Shown here: piece by piece, positions 41,436 through 52,249 of the stretch
Layout: the number at the start of each line of letters is the position of its first letter
Numbering within the stretch: position 1 is the first letter of the stretch
Assembly: GCF_003265705.1 (NCBI RefSeq)
Contig: NW_020313288.1
Coordinates: 1,550,615 to 1,614,614, forward strand
Direction of reading: 5' to 3'
Length of the DNA: 64,000 bases
From: Callorhinus ursinus
Lineage: Eukaryota > Chordata > Mammalia > Carnivora > Otariidae
The notes under the pieces: model-generated
Seen by the model: the letters and a program-made list of their open reading frames with translations, nothing else
Told to the model about the DNA's origin: nothing
Databases searched by the model: none
Program-made: the position numbers and the translations under genes

Positions 41436-41545
41436 GTCGACGGGAGTCCACGCTATGAGGAAGCTGTGACTTGTTGTCATAGTACATCAGAACAACAAAA
41501 TCACTAGTCTTCCACACAGCACTAGACCACAACCAGTCCAGTCTT
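41436..41545 (-). ncRNA. MIR7-3: microRNA precursor mir-7-3
   Basis: The minus strand carries the mature miR-7-5p sequence (TGGAAGACTAGTGATTTTGT + TGTT) at 41514-41491. After the loop 'ctgatgtactatga' comes the pairing 3p arm 'caacaagtcacagcttcc' (41476-41459). The flanking stem and tail resemble the human mir-7-3 hairpin rather than mir-7-1 or 7-2 (compared from memory), and the site fits synteny, between DPP9 and FEM1A. In mammals miR-7 acts in neuroendocrine and endocrine cells (pituitary, pancreatic islet). It is processed from an intron of the MIR7-3HG host transcript. Confidence 0.95.
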
Positions 41546-41729
41546 CTTTGCCCCCTCTGCCCCACATCTGAGATTCCCCCCAACCCAGCTCTTACCCCTC
41601 ACCTGAGCCAAGCCATAACATCCGGGCTTCCTGCTTCTCCACTGCCTCCTCTTTTCCGTTCCTGGTCCCCCTGGATAGAGGCAAGGTCTGATCCCCAAGG
41701 GCCCAACTCCCACCCAGGCATGTCAGAAA

Positions 41730-41900
41730 CATGAAATTTGGAGTTGGACGGATGTGGGGTTGACTTGCAGCTTCATTCACCCTTGGGTGCCACTCTCTGG
41801 GTCTCAGTTTCCTCAAGTGTCACCTGGGCATAAAAACACCCATGTCCTAGGGTTGAAGATGGCATATAATGTATATAAAACGCTTGGCACAATGCTTCTA
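41730..41900 (+). repeat. MIR SINE (ancient)
   Basis: 'gggtctcagtttcctcaagt', 'gtcctagggttgaagatggc' and 'aaaacgcttggcacaatgct' in MIR order, antisense to the miR-7-3 host transcript. Confidence 0.65.
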
Positions 41901-41949
41901 CAGAAGTCTGGAAAGAGCACAACAACGTCATCTTGGCAAGCGCGCGTTC

Positions 41950-42720
41950 CCCCGCAGTCCTACCGATTGGCCGTCTCACCTGTTGGGAATTACAGATTTA
42001 TGTGTGCGGTTTCATTTCACGTGCTGATCTACAAAATAATTCGTTGAAACATCCATTAAATGAGGGGCAAGTCTCCAGAAGCGAAAGACGTCTCAGACCA
42101 CCCTCTCTTCCCCAGGCAGGGTGCGAGGTCTCCCTGGTTACCAGGGAAGCTGTCCGGTTTCCTGGAGCTGAAATGAAGTCGGCCCGCGAACCCCGCTGGA
42201 AGCTGTCCGGAGCTCTGGTGCTGAAGCAGATCGCGGTTCCCTTCGTGGACCCCGAGAGGCGCTGTCCGCAGTATCGGTGCTGAAACAGATAGCCATTTCC
42301 TTCCGTGGTGGTCGGAGAGCTGTCCTCAGCCTCGGTGCTGAAGAAAACTTGACTTGCTTCCCTCTCCTCCCTTGGCTCACCCCATTCCCCTCTGTTCTCT
42401 ATCCCTCTGACTCTCCCCCTCCCCCAGATTTCTTCACCTTTCGATTCTCTTCCCGGGGCGCTTCATAATGGCAGTGGGGGAGGCACGGGGAGGTCGCAAC
42501 CAGGACTCATACCTGCTCCCCACCTCGTGGCTGTCCCTAGACTTACCTCCCAGGTAGTCAGCCCTGTGGGTCTCCACTTTCCAGACCGCCAACTTTGCCG
42601 TCTTTGTCACTTTCTTGGAAGATGTCCATACGCTGATCTGTAAACCAGCCCCATCCCCGGGGGTCCCTGGTCCCTCAGACCACCCCTCCCCCACGGGGCA
42701 GTGGCCTCTCCTCTGTATGC
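41950..42720. other. Unique stretch upstream of miR-7-3, inferred host intron
   Basis: Includes two related ~60-bp segments at about 42185-42265 and 42270-42345 sharing 'ggtgctgaa'-type joins ('tctggtgctgaagcagat', 'atcggtgctgaaacagat', 'cctcggtgctgaagaaaa'), a degenerate tandem repeat. No coding evidence. Confidence 0.4.
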
Positions 42721-42860
42721 CTCACCTGCTTCCAATCTTGTGGGCAGATGCAGGTGATCAGTAGCTGCCGAGGCAGGGACGTGCACTTTTATGGGCTTTG
42801 GGGAAGGCGGAGCACCGGGAACCCGAGGAGGGGCTTCACCAGACGGCCAATGGGACTCCG
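42720..42860 (-). promoter_or_regulatory. Candidate promoter and first exon of the miR-7-3 host transcript
   Basis: On the minus strand an inverted CCAAT box (plus 42847-42851) is followed 57 bp later by a TATA-like CATAAAAG (plus 42786-42793). A consensus donor AAGCAG|GTGAGG lies with its GT at 42725-42724. A start near 42760 would be about 1.2 kb upstream of the hairpin, comparable to my memory of MIR7-3HG. Exon 1 would be short (~35 nt). Confidence 0.4.
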
Positions 42861-43300
42861 CCTGGAATGCATCTCCAAAGATTACCTCATAGGCTGTGGT
42901 CTCGGCTTCAGAATAAAAGTCTGGCATCTGCCCAAAAACTGGGTTGGGATTTCCTAGAGTGGGGAGGAGCACTCACTGTGGTCCTCAGGGTCTCCCCACT
43001 TGGCTCAAATTCCTCCTGGGTCTCTCACATCCAGCTTGGCCCAGAAGCCCTGGCTGGTACCTGCTTCTTCTCATCTCCACATTGTGCTATTGCTGACTCA
43101 GGAGAGAGAAAACTAGTAAACTGAGTTGGGGAAAGAACAGGGCAGGTTCAGAATATTTAAATTCAGTTCCAAGTAGAGAAACTGAGGTCTGTGAGAATGG
43201 AGAGCTCAGAAGAGCCTGGGGCGGAGGTGAGTCTCAAGACTAGATCTTTTGATTCCTCAGGTCAGAACCCACTTCATAACTTAGTTTATTGTTTTGCTTT
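42860..43300. other. Gene-less stretch
   Basis: Unique-looking flank of the candidate miR-7-3 host promoter; no further feature. Confidence 0.35.
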
Positions 43301-43309
43301 ACTGAGCAG

Positions 43310-43500
43310 GCTCTGAGTAAAAAAACAACCAACTTGAGTTCAAATCCAGATATTTCTCCTTCCTGCTTTGGGACTTTGGGCACAGTTGAACCTCTTTGTG
43401 CTTCAATTTCCTCACCTGTGAAATGATGATAATGGTAGTACCTTCTCAGAGCATTGTGATGAGAAATTCATGATATGGTGTGGATGGATGTTAGAAATAA
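43310..43500 (+). repeat. MIR SINE (ancient)
   Basis: 'cttgagttcaaatccagata', 'ttcaatttcctcacctgtga' and 'aatggtagtaccttctcaga'. Confidence 0.75.
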
Positions 43501-44430
43501 ATAATGTGGGCCAGGACTAAGATAAACAAGTTACCTGCCACAGGTGCGAAATTCAAGACGGCACCAAAAAAACTCAGTAATCAAGGTAAATAATGTTTCA
43601 ACGCAATGTTTTAAGGAATCAAAATTAATGTAAAAAATCGGCAATGAATACATTGTCAAAATTTTAAATAAAGATAGGATCTGCATTACTGATTTTTCCT
43701 TTTACCTCAGGCTCCAGTGCAGCTTGGCATGGCAATAGAAATAATGTCTAGACATGGTAAGTTTCCCAATAATGAAGCTATTATTATTTTCTGAGACGTT
43801 CCACCCCTTTACCTAATCAACCAACTTCTGTTGTATTAGGTATGGGGTGGGTGGCACATACATGAATTCAACAACCAAGCTTGTCTTTAGGGAGGGTGAA
43901 GACATGAAAGTATAACTATACTCAGATGTAGTATTGTGACAATAGAGGGAATTGTGTCCTAGCTTGTGCTCTCCCAATATGAAAGTTCCCTAAAGGGGGC
44001 TGCTCATTTTGTGGAATTTGAACTCACAAATGAGCTGTCTGAATATCACCCATGGAACCAGGAGCATCAGATGAGGCACCTAGCATTTGTCAACTATGAG
44101 GCCCCATCCAAGGGTTAATTCCATTGATGCACTGGGGAAAGTTTCAGTCAAAACCATGGGGAGTGACTGCAGAAGCTGTATAGAATTCTGACACATAGTA
44201 GGTACTTGTAGGTAACAAGTCCACTGTCAAGTGTGTGATTGCAGGGAGCTCATCTGAAACGCTCTAATTCTTCCATTCTGCTTCCCACTCAGAGGCCAGT
44301 TATGGCTTCACAGTTCCAAAAGGAGGAACAGGGAGCTTGCTACAAAGGGAAGAAGAATAAATGGGCATGCAGCCTGGAGATAGTTGCCTTGTTTGTTTAT
44401 TTGTTTCCCCCCTTTTTCTTTTAACCATAT
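43500..44430. other. Gene-less AT-rich stretch
   Basis: Nothing recognised beyond degraded old repeat sequence. Confidence 0.4.
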
Positions 44431-44432
44431 TA

Positions 44433-44654
44433 TTTATTTATTTTTAAAAATGTTTCTTTATTTGAGAGAGAGAGAGAGAGAGAAAGAGAAAGAGAGGGCA
44501 CAGGGAGGAGGGGCAGAGGGAGAGGGAGAGAGAGAATCTCAAGCAGACTCCCTGCTGAGTCCGACTTGGGGCTCGATCTCGTGACCCTGAGATCATGACC
44601 TGAGCCTAAATCAAGAGTTAGATGCTTAACCAACTGAGCCACCCAGGTGCCCCT
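44433..44654 (-). mobile_element. CanSINE
   Basis: GA-expanded body, head 'gagccacccaggtgccccta'. Flanks share ttttaaccat / taaccatttt. Confidence 0.9.
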
Positions 44655-45110
44655 AACCATTTTATTATGAAAAAAAAAATCCAACACACAGGAAAGTTGC
44701 AAGAATCGTGCAATGAACTTCCATGTCATCTTTATCTAGATTCACCCACCCATTGTTAACATTTTGACACAGTTGCTTTATCTTTGTCTATTTCTTTATG
44801 TATATCTTTGTATCTGTTCCAATCCTGTAAGTTGCAAACAAAACTGCCCCTTCATTCCTAAATACTTCAGCATGCATCCCCCAATATCAAGGACAGTCTC
44901 CTATGTAACCCTAATATAATGATCAGCCAATAAGTTAAAATTGTTACAACACTCCTGTCTAATCCCTGGGTCACATTCCAGTTTCACCAGTCATCCCAAT
45001 ATTGTCCCTTATGGCATTTCTCCCCAAGCTGGGATCCACATCAGGATCATGCATTGCATTTCATCATCCTGTGTTTCCCATCTCGGTCACAGAGAGGTGG
45101 GCTTTGTAGT
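44655..45110 (-). repeat. L1 3'-end fragment, antisense
   Basis: 'aggaaagttgcaagaatcgt', 'cccattgttaacattttgac' and 'gttgctttatctttg' match the reversed ancient L1 3' region. Confidence 0.55.
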
Positions 45111-45304
45111 AGCAAGTGATTCTTAGACCCTAGGATTCTCCTTTCAGTCCAGGGATCTGGCTTGTTCACTCTCCTCCATGACGGTGTGCTCTATACATTG
45201 TGTTTGATCCCCCTTCTTTAAGACAAGAGTTTTTTTTAGAGGATTTCTTAAGTCTCTTTCTCCTCCAACATTCTAGAAAGACACAGCCATATATACACAA
45301 CCCC

Positions 45305-46010
45305 AAGCCTACTTTGTGAATTCATTCACTCCGTAAAAAATATTTTTGAATGCCTGCTATGTGGTATGTGAGAGTACCCCAGGGAACCAAGGTGATGTGA
45401 TTTTTGTCCTCCATTTAGTGCAAAAGACAGACAATAAGCAAGTAAACAAATAAAGGAACAATGTAACTTCACAGGAATGACTGCTATGAAGATAATAGAT
45501 CGGGGGATAGAGGAAGAATTTCTGTCAAGGGCCAGAAAGTAAACATTTTCAGCTTTGCAGGACAGCCAGTCTCTTGTGGCTTCACTCAAAAGCAGCTTTG
45601 GAGAACACATAAATGATTGGGTGTGACTGTGTGCCAATAAAACTTTATTTATAAAAATAACAGCAGCTGATTTGAGTCAAGGGCTGTAATTTGCTGGTCC
45701 CATGGTAGCATGTGAGTGGCTGGTGAGAGGGACATTGTATTAGCCTGGATGGTTGAGGAAAGTCTCTCTGGGGTGGGGCCACTTGAACTGAGTCCTGAAT
45801 GATGAGAAGGACATGGCCAGGAGGAAATGTACAGGGCAAGTATCAGGCTGCAGGAACAGTGCCTGCCAAAGTCTTGGGTGGCAGTGCAGGGATTGAGGAG
45901 GAACAGGCCCTGATGGGTGTGTAGGAGAACGATCAAAGGTGGAGGGGACTGGGAGTAGTCATAACCAGAGAGAGGTCTGGTCATTCATGCTGGGAGCAGG
46001 TCACACTAGA
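45305..46010 (+). repeat. Ancient LINE-like repeat with hAT insertion
   Basis: LINE-like parts: 'gaatgcctgctatgtggtat', 'agacagacaataagcaagta', 'cttgaactgagtcctgaatg', 'ggaacagtgcctgccaaag'. A hAT-Charlie-like relic lies at about 45515-45700 ('ccagaaagtaaacattttca', 'ccaataaaactttattta'). Confidence 0.55.
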
Positions 46011-46029
46011 AAACCTTTCTTCCTTTCTC

Positions 46030-46470
46030 TCTTTCTCCTTGAGCTTTTACTTTGTGCCAGGCTCCATTTCAAACCATCTACATACCATGAATTCCTAAGG
46101 CCTTGGGACAACCCCATAAGGTAGCTACAGTTGTTGTCCCCATTTAAAAAAGATTTTTATATGTTTATTTGAGAGAGAGAGAGCACGGGGAGGGAAAGAG
46201 GCAGAGGGAGAAGCAGGCTCCCCGTTGAGCAGGGAGCCCGATGTGGGGCTTGATCCCAGGACCCTGAGATCATGACCTGAGCCAAAGGCAGACACTTAAC
46301 CAACTGAGCCACCCAGACACTCCTGTTGTCCCCATTTTACAGATGAGGAAACTGAGGCTCAGAGAGACTAAGTAGCCCAAGGCCACCTGGAAAGTGAGGA
46401 GCAGAACTGGGATTTGAACAGATCCCTGTCTCTTGGCTCTAAAACTCATGCTCCTGACCATTCCCCATCC
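46030..46470 (-). repeat. MIR SINE (ancient), antisense, split by a CanSINE
   Basis: First part ends 'gttgttgtccccattta'; after the SINE it resumes 'ttttacagatgaggaaactg' and 'ctgggatttgaacagat'. Confidence 0.8.
46147..46323 (-). mobile_element. CanSINE inserted in a MIR
   Basis: The duplication gttgtccccattt flanks it (about 46133-46145 and 46325-46337). Head ends 'gagccacccagacactcc'. Confidence 0.94.
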
Positions 46471-46479
46471 TATCATTGT

Positions 46480-46775
46480 CTTCTTCTGGGGTCCCCCTCA
46501 TACCTTCAGGAGAGCAGAGAATGACCTTACACCTAGGATTCCAAGACTCTCTTGCCAATTCCTCTAAGCTCCAGAACAAATATGATAGGTACTAGTTTTA
46601 GAGACAGGACAAGAGGTATCTTGTGCAATGAGAAGGGGTTGGAGCTGGGTTGCCGACCCTGGTCCATGAACTCCAAGATCAAAGCTCTTGTCAATTGTCC
46701 ACTCTCTTCTCTGTCCCTTTCCAGAGGTCCTTCATGAATATATAAACTCCTACATCATTCTCCCCCACCACACAC
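46480..46775. other. Gene-less stretch
   Basis: Nothing recognised. Confidence 0.35.
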
Positions 46776-46779
46776 ACAC

Positions 46780-47590
46780 CTTTTTAAAACCTTTTTAAGT
46801 GTTCTTTTTTAAAGCCAAGTATATTGGAGTTAACTGATGCATAGCAACATTCATATTTTCGGATGTACAGTTCTATAAATTTTGACAAATGCACAGTCAT
46901 GGATCCAATGCCATAATCAAGATACAGAACCGTTCCATCACCCCAAAAAGTTCCCTCGTGCCCCTGTATCGTCCATCCCCTCCCCACTCCCCTAGTCCCT
47001 GTTAACTGCTGATCTGATCTCCATCATTATAGTTTTGCTTTTTCCAGAATGGCATTTAAATGGAATACACGGTGTGCAGCTTTCCTTCACTAGGCATAAT
47101 GCTTCAGACATTCATCCATGTTGTTGTGTGTATCAGGAATTAGCTCCTTTTTATTACTGAGTAGCATTCCATTATGTGAATGAACTACAGTTTGTTTATC
47201 CATTCACCAGGGCAGGGACATTGGGTTCAGGAACATCTCTAGGTCTTGGAGATTATGAATAAAGCTGCTATAAACATTCATGTACAGGTGTTTGTGCAGA
47301 CAGTATGTTTTCATTTCTCTGGGGTAAATACCGAGGAGTGAGTTGGCTGGGTGACACAGTAAGGGTATATTTGACTTTATAAGAAACTGCCAAACTTATT
47401 TTCCAGAGCAGCCATGTGACTTTGCATTCCTGGGAACGGTGGATGAGATGTTCCAATTGCTCCACGTCTTCATTAGCACTTGGCATTGTCACCTTGTTTT
47501 TTAGTCACCTAATAAATGTATTGTGTCTTCTTTCTATTTTAATACAGAAAGTAGCATTCTATACACATTTTGTAAAATGTGTTATCTTTA
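46780..47590 (-). repeat. L1 3'-end fragment, antisense
   Basis: 'attactgagtagcattccat', 'tgaataaagctgctataaac' and 'atttctctggggtaaatacc' in reversed L1 3' UTR order. Confidence 0.75.
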
Positions 47591-47639
47591 ATTTATTCGT
47601 TTATGTAGGAGAACAAGACATAATCCTCAATAAAAAGTC

Positions 47640-47960
47640 TAGTTGGAGAGACAGATACTCCCTGTCTATTATAACTCAGATTGAACAAAGCTGTAAGGGA
47701 GGAACCTCTGGGCACTGGGGGAGCCCAGGGGACTCACCTGCCCCAGTCCAGGTTGAGGAAGGAGGGGGTAAATCAAGGATGGCTCCCTGGAGGAGGTGCC
47801 ACTGTCTAAACTGAGACCTAAGGCTGAGGAGGAGCGAGCTGGGTGAAGCTGCAGGAAGTGTATTCTTGACAGGAAGAACAGCATGTGCAAAGGCCAGGAG
47901 GAGACTCTGGACGTGGCACATTTGGACCCAGGACCACTTGGTTGCAGAGTCCTTCCTCCT
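47640..47960 (+). repeat. Ancient LINE-like repeat fragment
   Basis: 'aaggatggctccctggagga', 'ggtgccactgtctaaactga' and 'gaacagcatgtgcaaaggcc'. Confidence 0.5.
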
Positions 47961-48279
47961 CCTACCTCTTTCTGCCTGCTTTGGGTCTGATCCATTTAAA
48001 CAGAGGTGGTGACCTTCCCTTGCAAACACTGGCACCTTAGGAGGCTCCATTCTGCCTTCCAGAATAATCATAGCTGGCATTTTTTAATCACTTGCTGTGT
48101 CCGCACTAATTTGGGCTCTGCCCTTGCCATCTTGCTGGGAATCTCAGCTTCACAGAGAGTCCCCTTTGTTCCATTTTCTCCCCTCTGGGTCCCCGGGATC
48201 TGCAGCATTTGCCTATGTTCTAGGAGAAAGGCAGGTGCAGGTGGGCAGAAATGAATGAATCTCTTTAGAAAATGTCCCC

Positions 48280-48375
48280 CATGAGACTCCAGTTAGGAAC
48301 AGTAGCTAATTATCTCCTGGGATAATAAACCAGCAGTGAGTATTAATTAATAGCTCATCATGGTAGAAAAAAAGG
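48280..48375. promoter_or_regulatory. Candidate non-coding element with homeodomain motifs
   Basis: 'gctaattat' (48305-48313), 'gataataaac' (48321) and 'tattaattaata' (48341-48352) within 50 bp of unique sequence. Inference only. Confidence 0.3.
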
Positions 48376-48421
48376 TTTAAGAATAAGGGTCTGGCATGAT
48401 TCTTCCTCCCTGTCCTCTGCC

Positions 48422-48423
<2 letters not shown>

Positions 48424-48452
<29 letters not shown>
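48424..48452. repeat. (AC)n microsatellite
   Basis: Uninterrupted AC run. Confidence 0.95.
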
Positions 48453-48454
48453 GC

Positions 48455-49360
48455 CCCTTCCTCATCCGTTACTATAGAGACCTCTCTTTCCTACCACCCT
48501 CATGAGCATTTACAAATCGAGACTGCACAGATGGTGGCCTCAGCAGGCCTGTTGTTCTCTCTTCTAAGGACAATTTCTGGAGCCCTGAGGATTAAGGAAA
48601 CAGGGCTACTCTGGACAACATCTGCCTGGGGCCCCGAAACCTGACCCTCAAGCCCAGGCAGGGGGAGATTAATGGAGGCATTTAACCAGAAGGAGCAGAA
48701 CACACAAACAGGACCACACACAGGTCGCTCTCCCCACCTGAGGCTTCCAGGGAATCCCTAATGAAGGTCTCAATCCCTAACCCCCTGAATGAGAATCACA
48801 GGCGCTTTTAACACTTCAGACTCTGAGAGAGGAAAGAATCTTGCAGTGTGTGTCCTGGAATTATTACAATATATAAACTAGTGTTTCCTGAGCATCTATT
48901 TTGTGCCAAGCCCTACACATTTTATGCATAATAAGTGCATTCTGAAGCCTTTTGTGTATAATAATCATGATGATGCAAATGCTCTTTTATTTGAGCTATA
49001 TGCTAAGAGTTTTATATACCATGTAAGGGCAAGAATCTGACCCATTTTAATGCCCATTTACTTCCCAATGTGTAGAATGGGTTAGTCACTGAATGAAAGA
49101 CTGAATAAATGATCTCAGTTGCTCTTCACACCCACGCTGGAGCATGTTAACTAAATCCCATTTTTCAGATGTGGAAGCTGAGGCTCCGAGAGGGGGGGAA
49201 ACTCCCACCAAGAATGCCCAGCATGGAAGGGCAGAGGAAGGGTCTGAAAGGAGGTCTTTCTGTTACAGAGCCCCCTATCCCTCATGTTGATGAGGCCCAG
49301 AGAGGGAAAGCAACTTTGTTCAACTCACAAAGCATGTCAGGGATCCAGCCAGGATGAGAA
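48455..49360. other. Gene-less stretch with antisense MIR
   Basis: 48870-48960 and 49130-49360 look like antisense MIR pieces ('tttttcagatgtggaagctg', 'gagaatccagcttgcc'). The rest is unassigned. Confidence 0.45.
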
Positions 49361-50300
49361 TCCAGCTTGCCCACCCCCTCTCCCGTGTGTTTTCCTTTGG
49401 TCCTCTCTTAATCCCTTGCAGCCTTGGCACCAAGCACAATGGCCCACAAAAAAACTGCGTTCCAATAGATATTTGCAGATGATGCTGTGAGTGCTAGGTT
49501 CGGGCCTTCCAGATTCTCCCCAAACCCTTCTCAGGCTGTTATCTCTTTCAGTCTCACATTCCTCCAGGAGGCCAGGACACGGAGAGCAAAGAAGTGGGGA
49601 GAGCTGCCATTTGACACCAGAACCCCCACTTATAGTCATATTCTGTGGCTGGTGTCTGTGTCCTGAGTGGGACCAGCCCCCAGCCTCTGAAAGGTGGCTC
49701 TTGAGCTGCAGAGTCAAAGATGAAAGCCAACTCTCTCCGGGCCTGGTTTCCACTCCAGCACTCAGTCCTGGAAGAACCTGGAAAGAACAGCAGAACAACG
49801 GGTTCTACCTTCTCAGCTTTTGGAGGTGCTTTAGAAACCGGTATTGACAAAATTTCTGGTACAAACCTCCCCCGCAACTGTCCTCCCTCTGACTCTCCAT
49901 CCTAGTGGGGGAGTGGGTAAGGGATGGGAACAGAATTCCTGGCAACCACAGTGGTAGAGGGGAGCACATCCATAGCTTAGGCAGAGAACAAGATGTGTGT
50001 GTGTGTCAGGAAAGTCCCTCTGAGGCTGTGCCATTTGTGCAGAGACAGAAAGGTGAGAAAGAGCCAATCAGCAGGCACAGAATTCCAGGCCAAGGGAGCA
50101 GCAGATGCAAAGGCCCAGAGGTAGGCAGCAGCAGCACTGGAGAAACTGAAAGCAGGCCAGACATACCCTCCTCTCCACTGATATCCTGGGCCACTTCCTG
50201 TGGCCAGTGACATAGTTGGTCCTTGGAGCCTGCATTCTCCATAATGAGGATGAGGACTCAGACCCACAGCAGGGCTCAGTCCCCAGTAGGTGCTCAATTA
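49361..50300. other. Gene-less stretch, partly ancient LINE-like repeat
   Basis: 50030-50130 has 'ggcacagaattccaggccaa', 'gggagcagcagatgcaaagg' as in the recurrent repeat. Overlapping frames on both strands at 49337-49877 lack domains. Confidence 0.4.
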
Positions 50301-50584
50301 ATGTTTGTTGTTGAAAGAAAGAAGGAACAGTGCAAGGAACCGGAAGGGTTTGAAGGGATTAGCCAGTCCAGGAATCAGAAACTCAAATGCCTGCAGGAGC
50401 CTTTTACATGAAGACCTCCCAAAACAAAAACATTGCATAAGGAAACAGACTCCAGGGGCAGCCAATTCAGCATGAGGCCTCTTACCCAATCCCTTTATAT
50501 TATCTGGGGGGGGGGGTGTAAAACAATTCAGAGTCATTAAACTGCGCTTGGAAGTTCTCACAGCTCATAACTGAGAGCTGGACC

Positions 50585-50830
50585 GTGATGATGATTAGCT
50601 TCTGTTTACTGAATGCCTGCCATATGCTTCACATGCATTCTCTCAATAAATACTTACAACCCCCACGAACAAATACCGGCATCCCCCGATTTGTTTTTTT
50701 AACTGATGAGAAACCAGAGGCTCAGAGAGGTTAAGGGATTCGTCTAGAGTCACACAGCGGTAAGTGGGAGAGACTGGCTTCGAACCCCGTCTGCACCCCG
50801 TCTGCTCAGAGCTAAGGCTTTATACAGTCC
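50585..50830 (-). repeat. MIR SINE (ancient), antisense
   Basis: 'tgaatgcctgccatatgctt', 'actgatgagaaaccagaggc' and 'ggcttcgaaccccgtctg', one of the better preserved MIRs here. Confidence 0.8.
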
Positions 50831-50957
50831 CTTCAAAAGCTAAACTTTCCATATTTTTGCGCCAGAGGAAACCGACACTCAAAGGAATGGGTGTACGTGT
50901 GTGTGTTTGTGTGTGTGTGATTCAATACAGCCAACAGTTTTGAGACCCCAAATCTTT

Positions 50958-51142
50958 TTTTTTTTTTTTTAAGATCTTATTTATTTATTTGACAGAGAGG
51001 GAACACAAGCGGGGGGAGTGGGAGAGGGAGAGGCAGGCTTCCCGCGGAGCGGGGAGCCCAATGCGGGGCTCGATCCCAGGACCCCGGGATCTCGACCTGA
51101 GCCGAAGGCAGACGCTTAACGACTGAGCCACCCAGGCGCCCC
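50958..51142 (-). mobile_element. CanSINE, full length
   Basis: Flanks gagaccccaaatctt and gagaccccagatctt differ by one base, so the duplication is slightly aged. Confidence 0.95.
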
Positions 51143-51379
51143 CGAGACCCCAGATCTTAAGAATCAAACCCATTGATCTGATTCGCGCCCTCAAATCCAG
51201 ATTTATCCAAACTGGAGGCTAGGGTTCCCCACCCCCACTGCAAGAGCTCCACCCCCGCCCCCCGCCCTCCCGCACTAGGTGTACACAGTAGGCGCTTAAT
51301 GAGCGCTTTGATGGCGGTCACCCACGCGGCGGGCGAGAATGCTGGAGGGAGAGGGTCCTGCTTCCCCGCCAACCGCACT

Positions 51380-51720
51380 CAGCTCCTCCGGGCCCGCCCA
51401 GCCCCCAGCCCCAACCCCCCGCGCACAGAGGAGCTCTCCCTCCGCAATTACGGTAATTAGCTCCGAGCAGCCCGCCGGGGAGGGAGGAGGTAGGGAGGCG
51501 GACTTTGGCCCGGGCTGACCTGCTTCCGCGCGGGCCCCCGGATTGGTCCGCGCCGGGCACGTGGCGCGCGGCGCGGACTTGTTGCTGGGCATCCCGGTGT
51601 TGCCGAGGCAACGCCTGCCGCGTGTCCTCTCCGCCAAGTGCAGCGGAGAAGTGGCTGAGACCCTCGGCGGGAGGCGAGGAAGGGGGGACCGGGGGGAGGG
51701 AGGCTGACTGCCTCCCTCCC
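51380..51720. promoter_or_regulatory. Orphan CpG island with RFX X-box
   Basis: High CpG density with no recognised coding sequence. It holds 'gcaattacggtaattag' (homeodomain-type, about 51442-51460), an inverted CCAAT (attgg, 51542-51546), an E-box CACGTG (51558-51563) and the palindrome GTTGCCGAGGCAAC (51599-51612), a perfect 6-2-6 RFX X-box. Most likely an unannotated promoter or enhancer. A ~200-residue minus-strand frame covers it but its composition reflects GC bias. Confidence 0.6.
51599..51612. promoter_or_regulatory. RFX X-box palindrome
   Basis: GTTGCC-GA-GGCAAC, both half-sites perfect. X-boxes bind RFX factors, which control ciliary and neuroendocrine genes. Confidence 0.7.
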
Positions 51721-52029
51721 CTAGCTTTCCCCAGGCTCCAGTCCCCCAGCCCAGTCGCCCTAGACCCCCACGGACGTTGACCTCCACGTGGGTGGTCACA
51801 GCCCGAGCCAGGGGGCACGCACGCAGCCAACAGGGACAGAACCCATGCCAGCGATCCCCCCCGTCCCCATCACCACCATGAGCAGACGGTGTGCAGACAG
51901 AACACAGACGCACAGAGCCTGCATTTTACAAACAGTTACTGAAAAGCCACGAGGCTCACAGCCTGTGTTCGGAGCGGGGTGACACTAGACAAGAAATGAG
52001 ACAGTCCCCGTTTCCAGTCATCATCCTCA

Positions 52030-52200
52030 TCATAAGAGCCCCTGCACCTGAGCACCCCCATGTGCAGGGCCTCAGCTAAGCACTTTGCTTGCATTTCCCG
52101 CTCATGACCCTCCTATATTAACCCCATTTTACAGATGAGGAAACCAAGCTTAAGCATGGGACCAGCACCTAGCTAGGAGACAGGGACTCCACCTCCACCA
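52030..52200 (-). repeat. MIR SINE (ancient), antisense
   Basis: 'gctaagcactttgcttgcat', 'attttacagatgaggaaacc' and 'agctaggagacaggga'. Confidence 0.75.
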
Positions 52201-52249
52201 GTGTCTAGTAAAGCTCTCAAGGTCACTTTATAAAACTACTCTGATAATA

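Noticed and set aside
51296..51913. 205-residue minus-strand open frame over the CpG island
   Set aside because: GC-driven, Ala/Pro/Arg-rich, with an overlapping frame of similar length and no domain.
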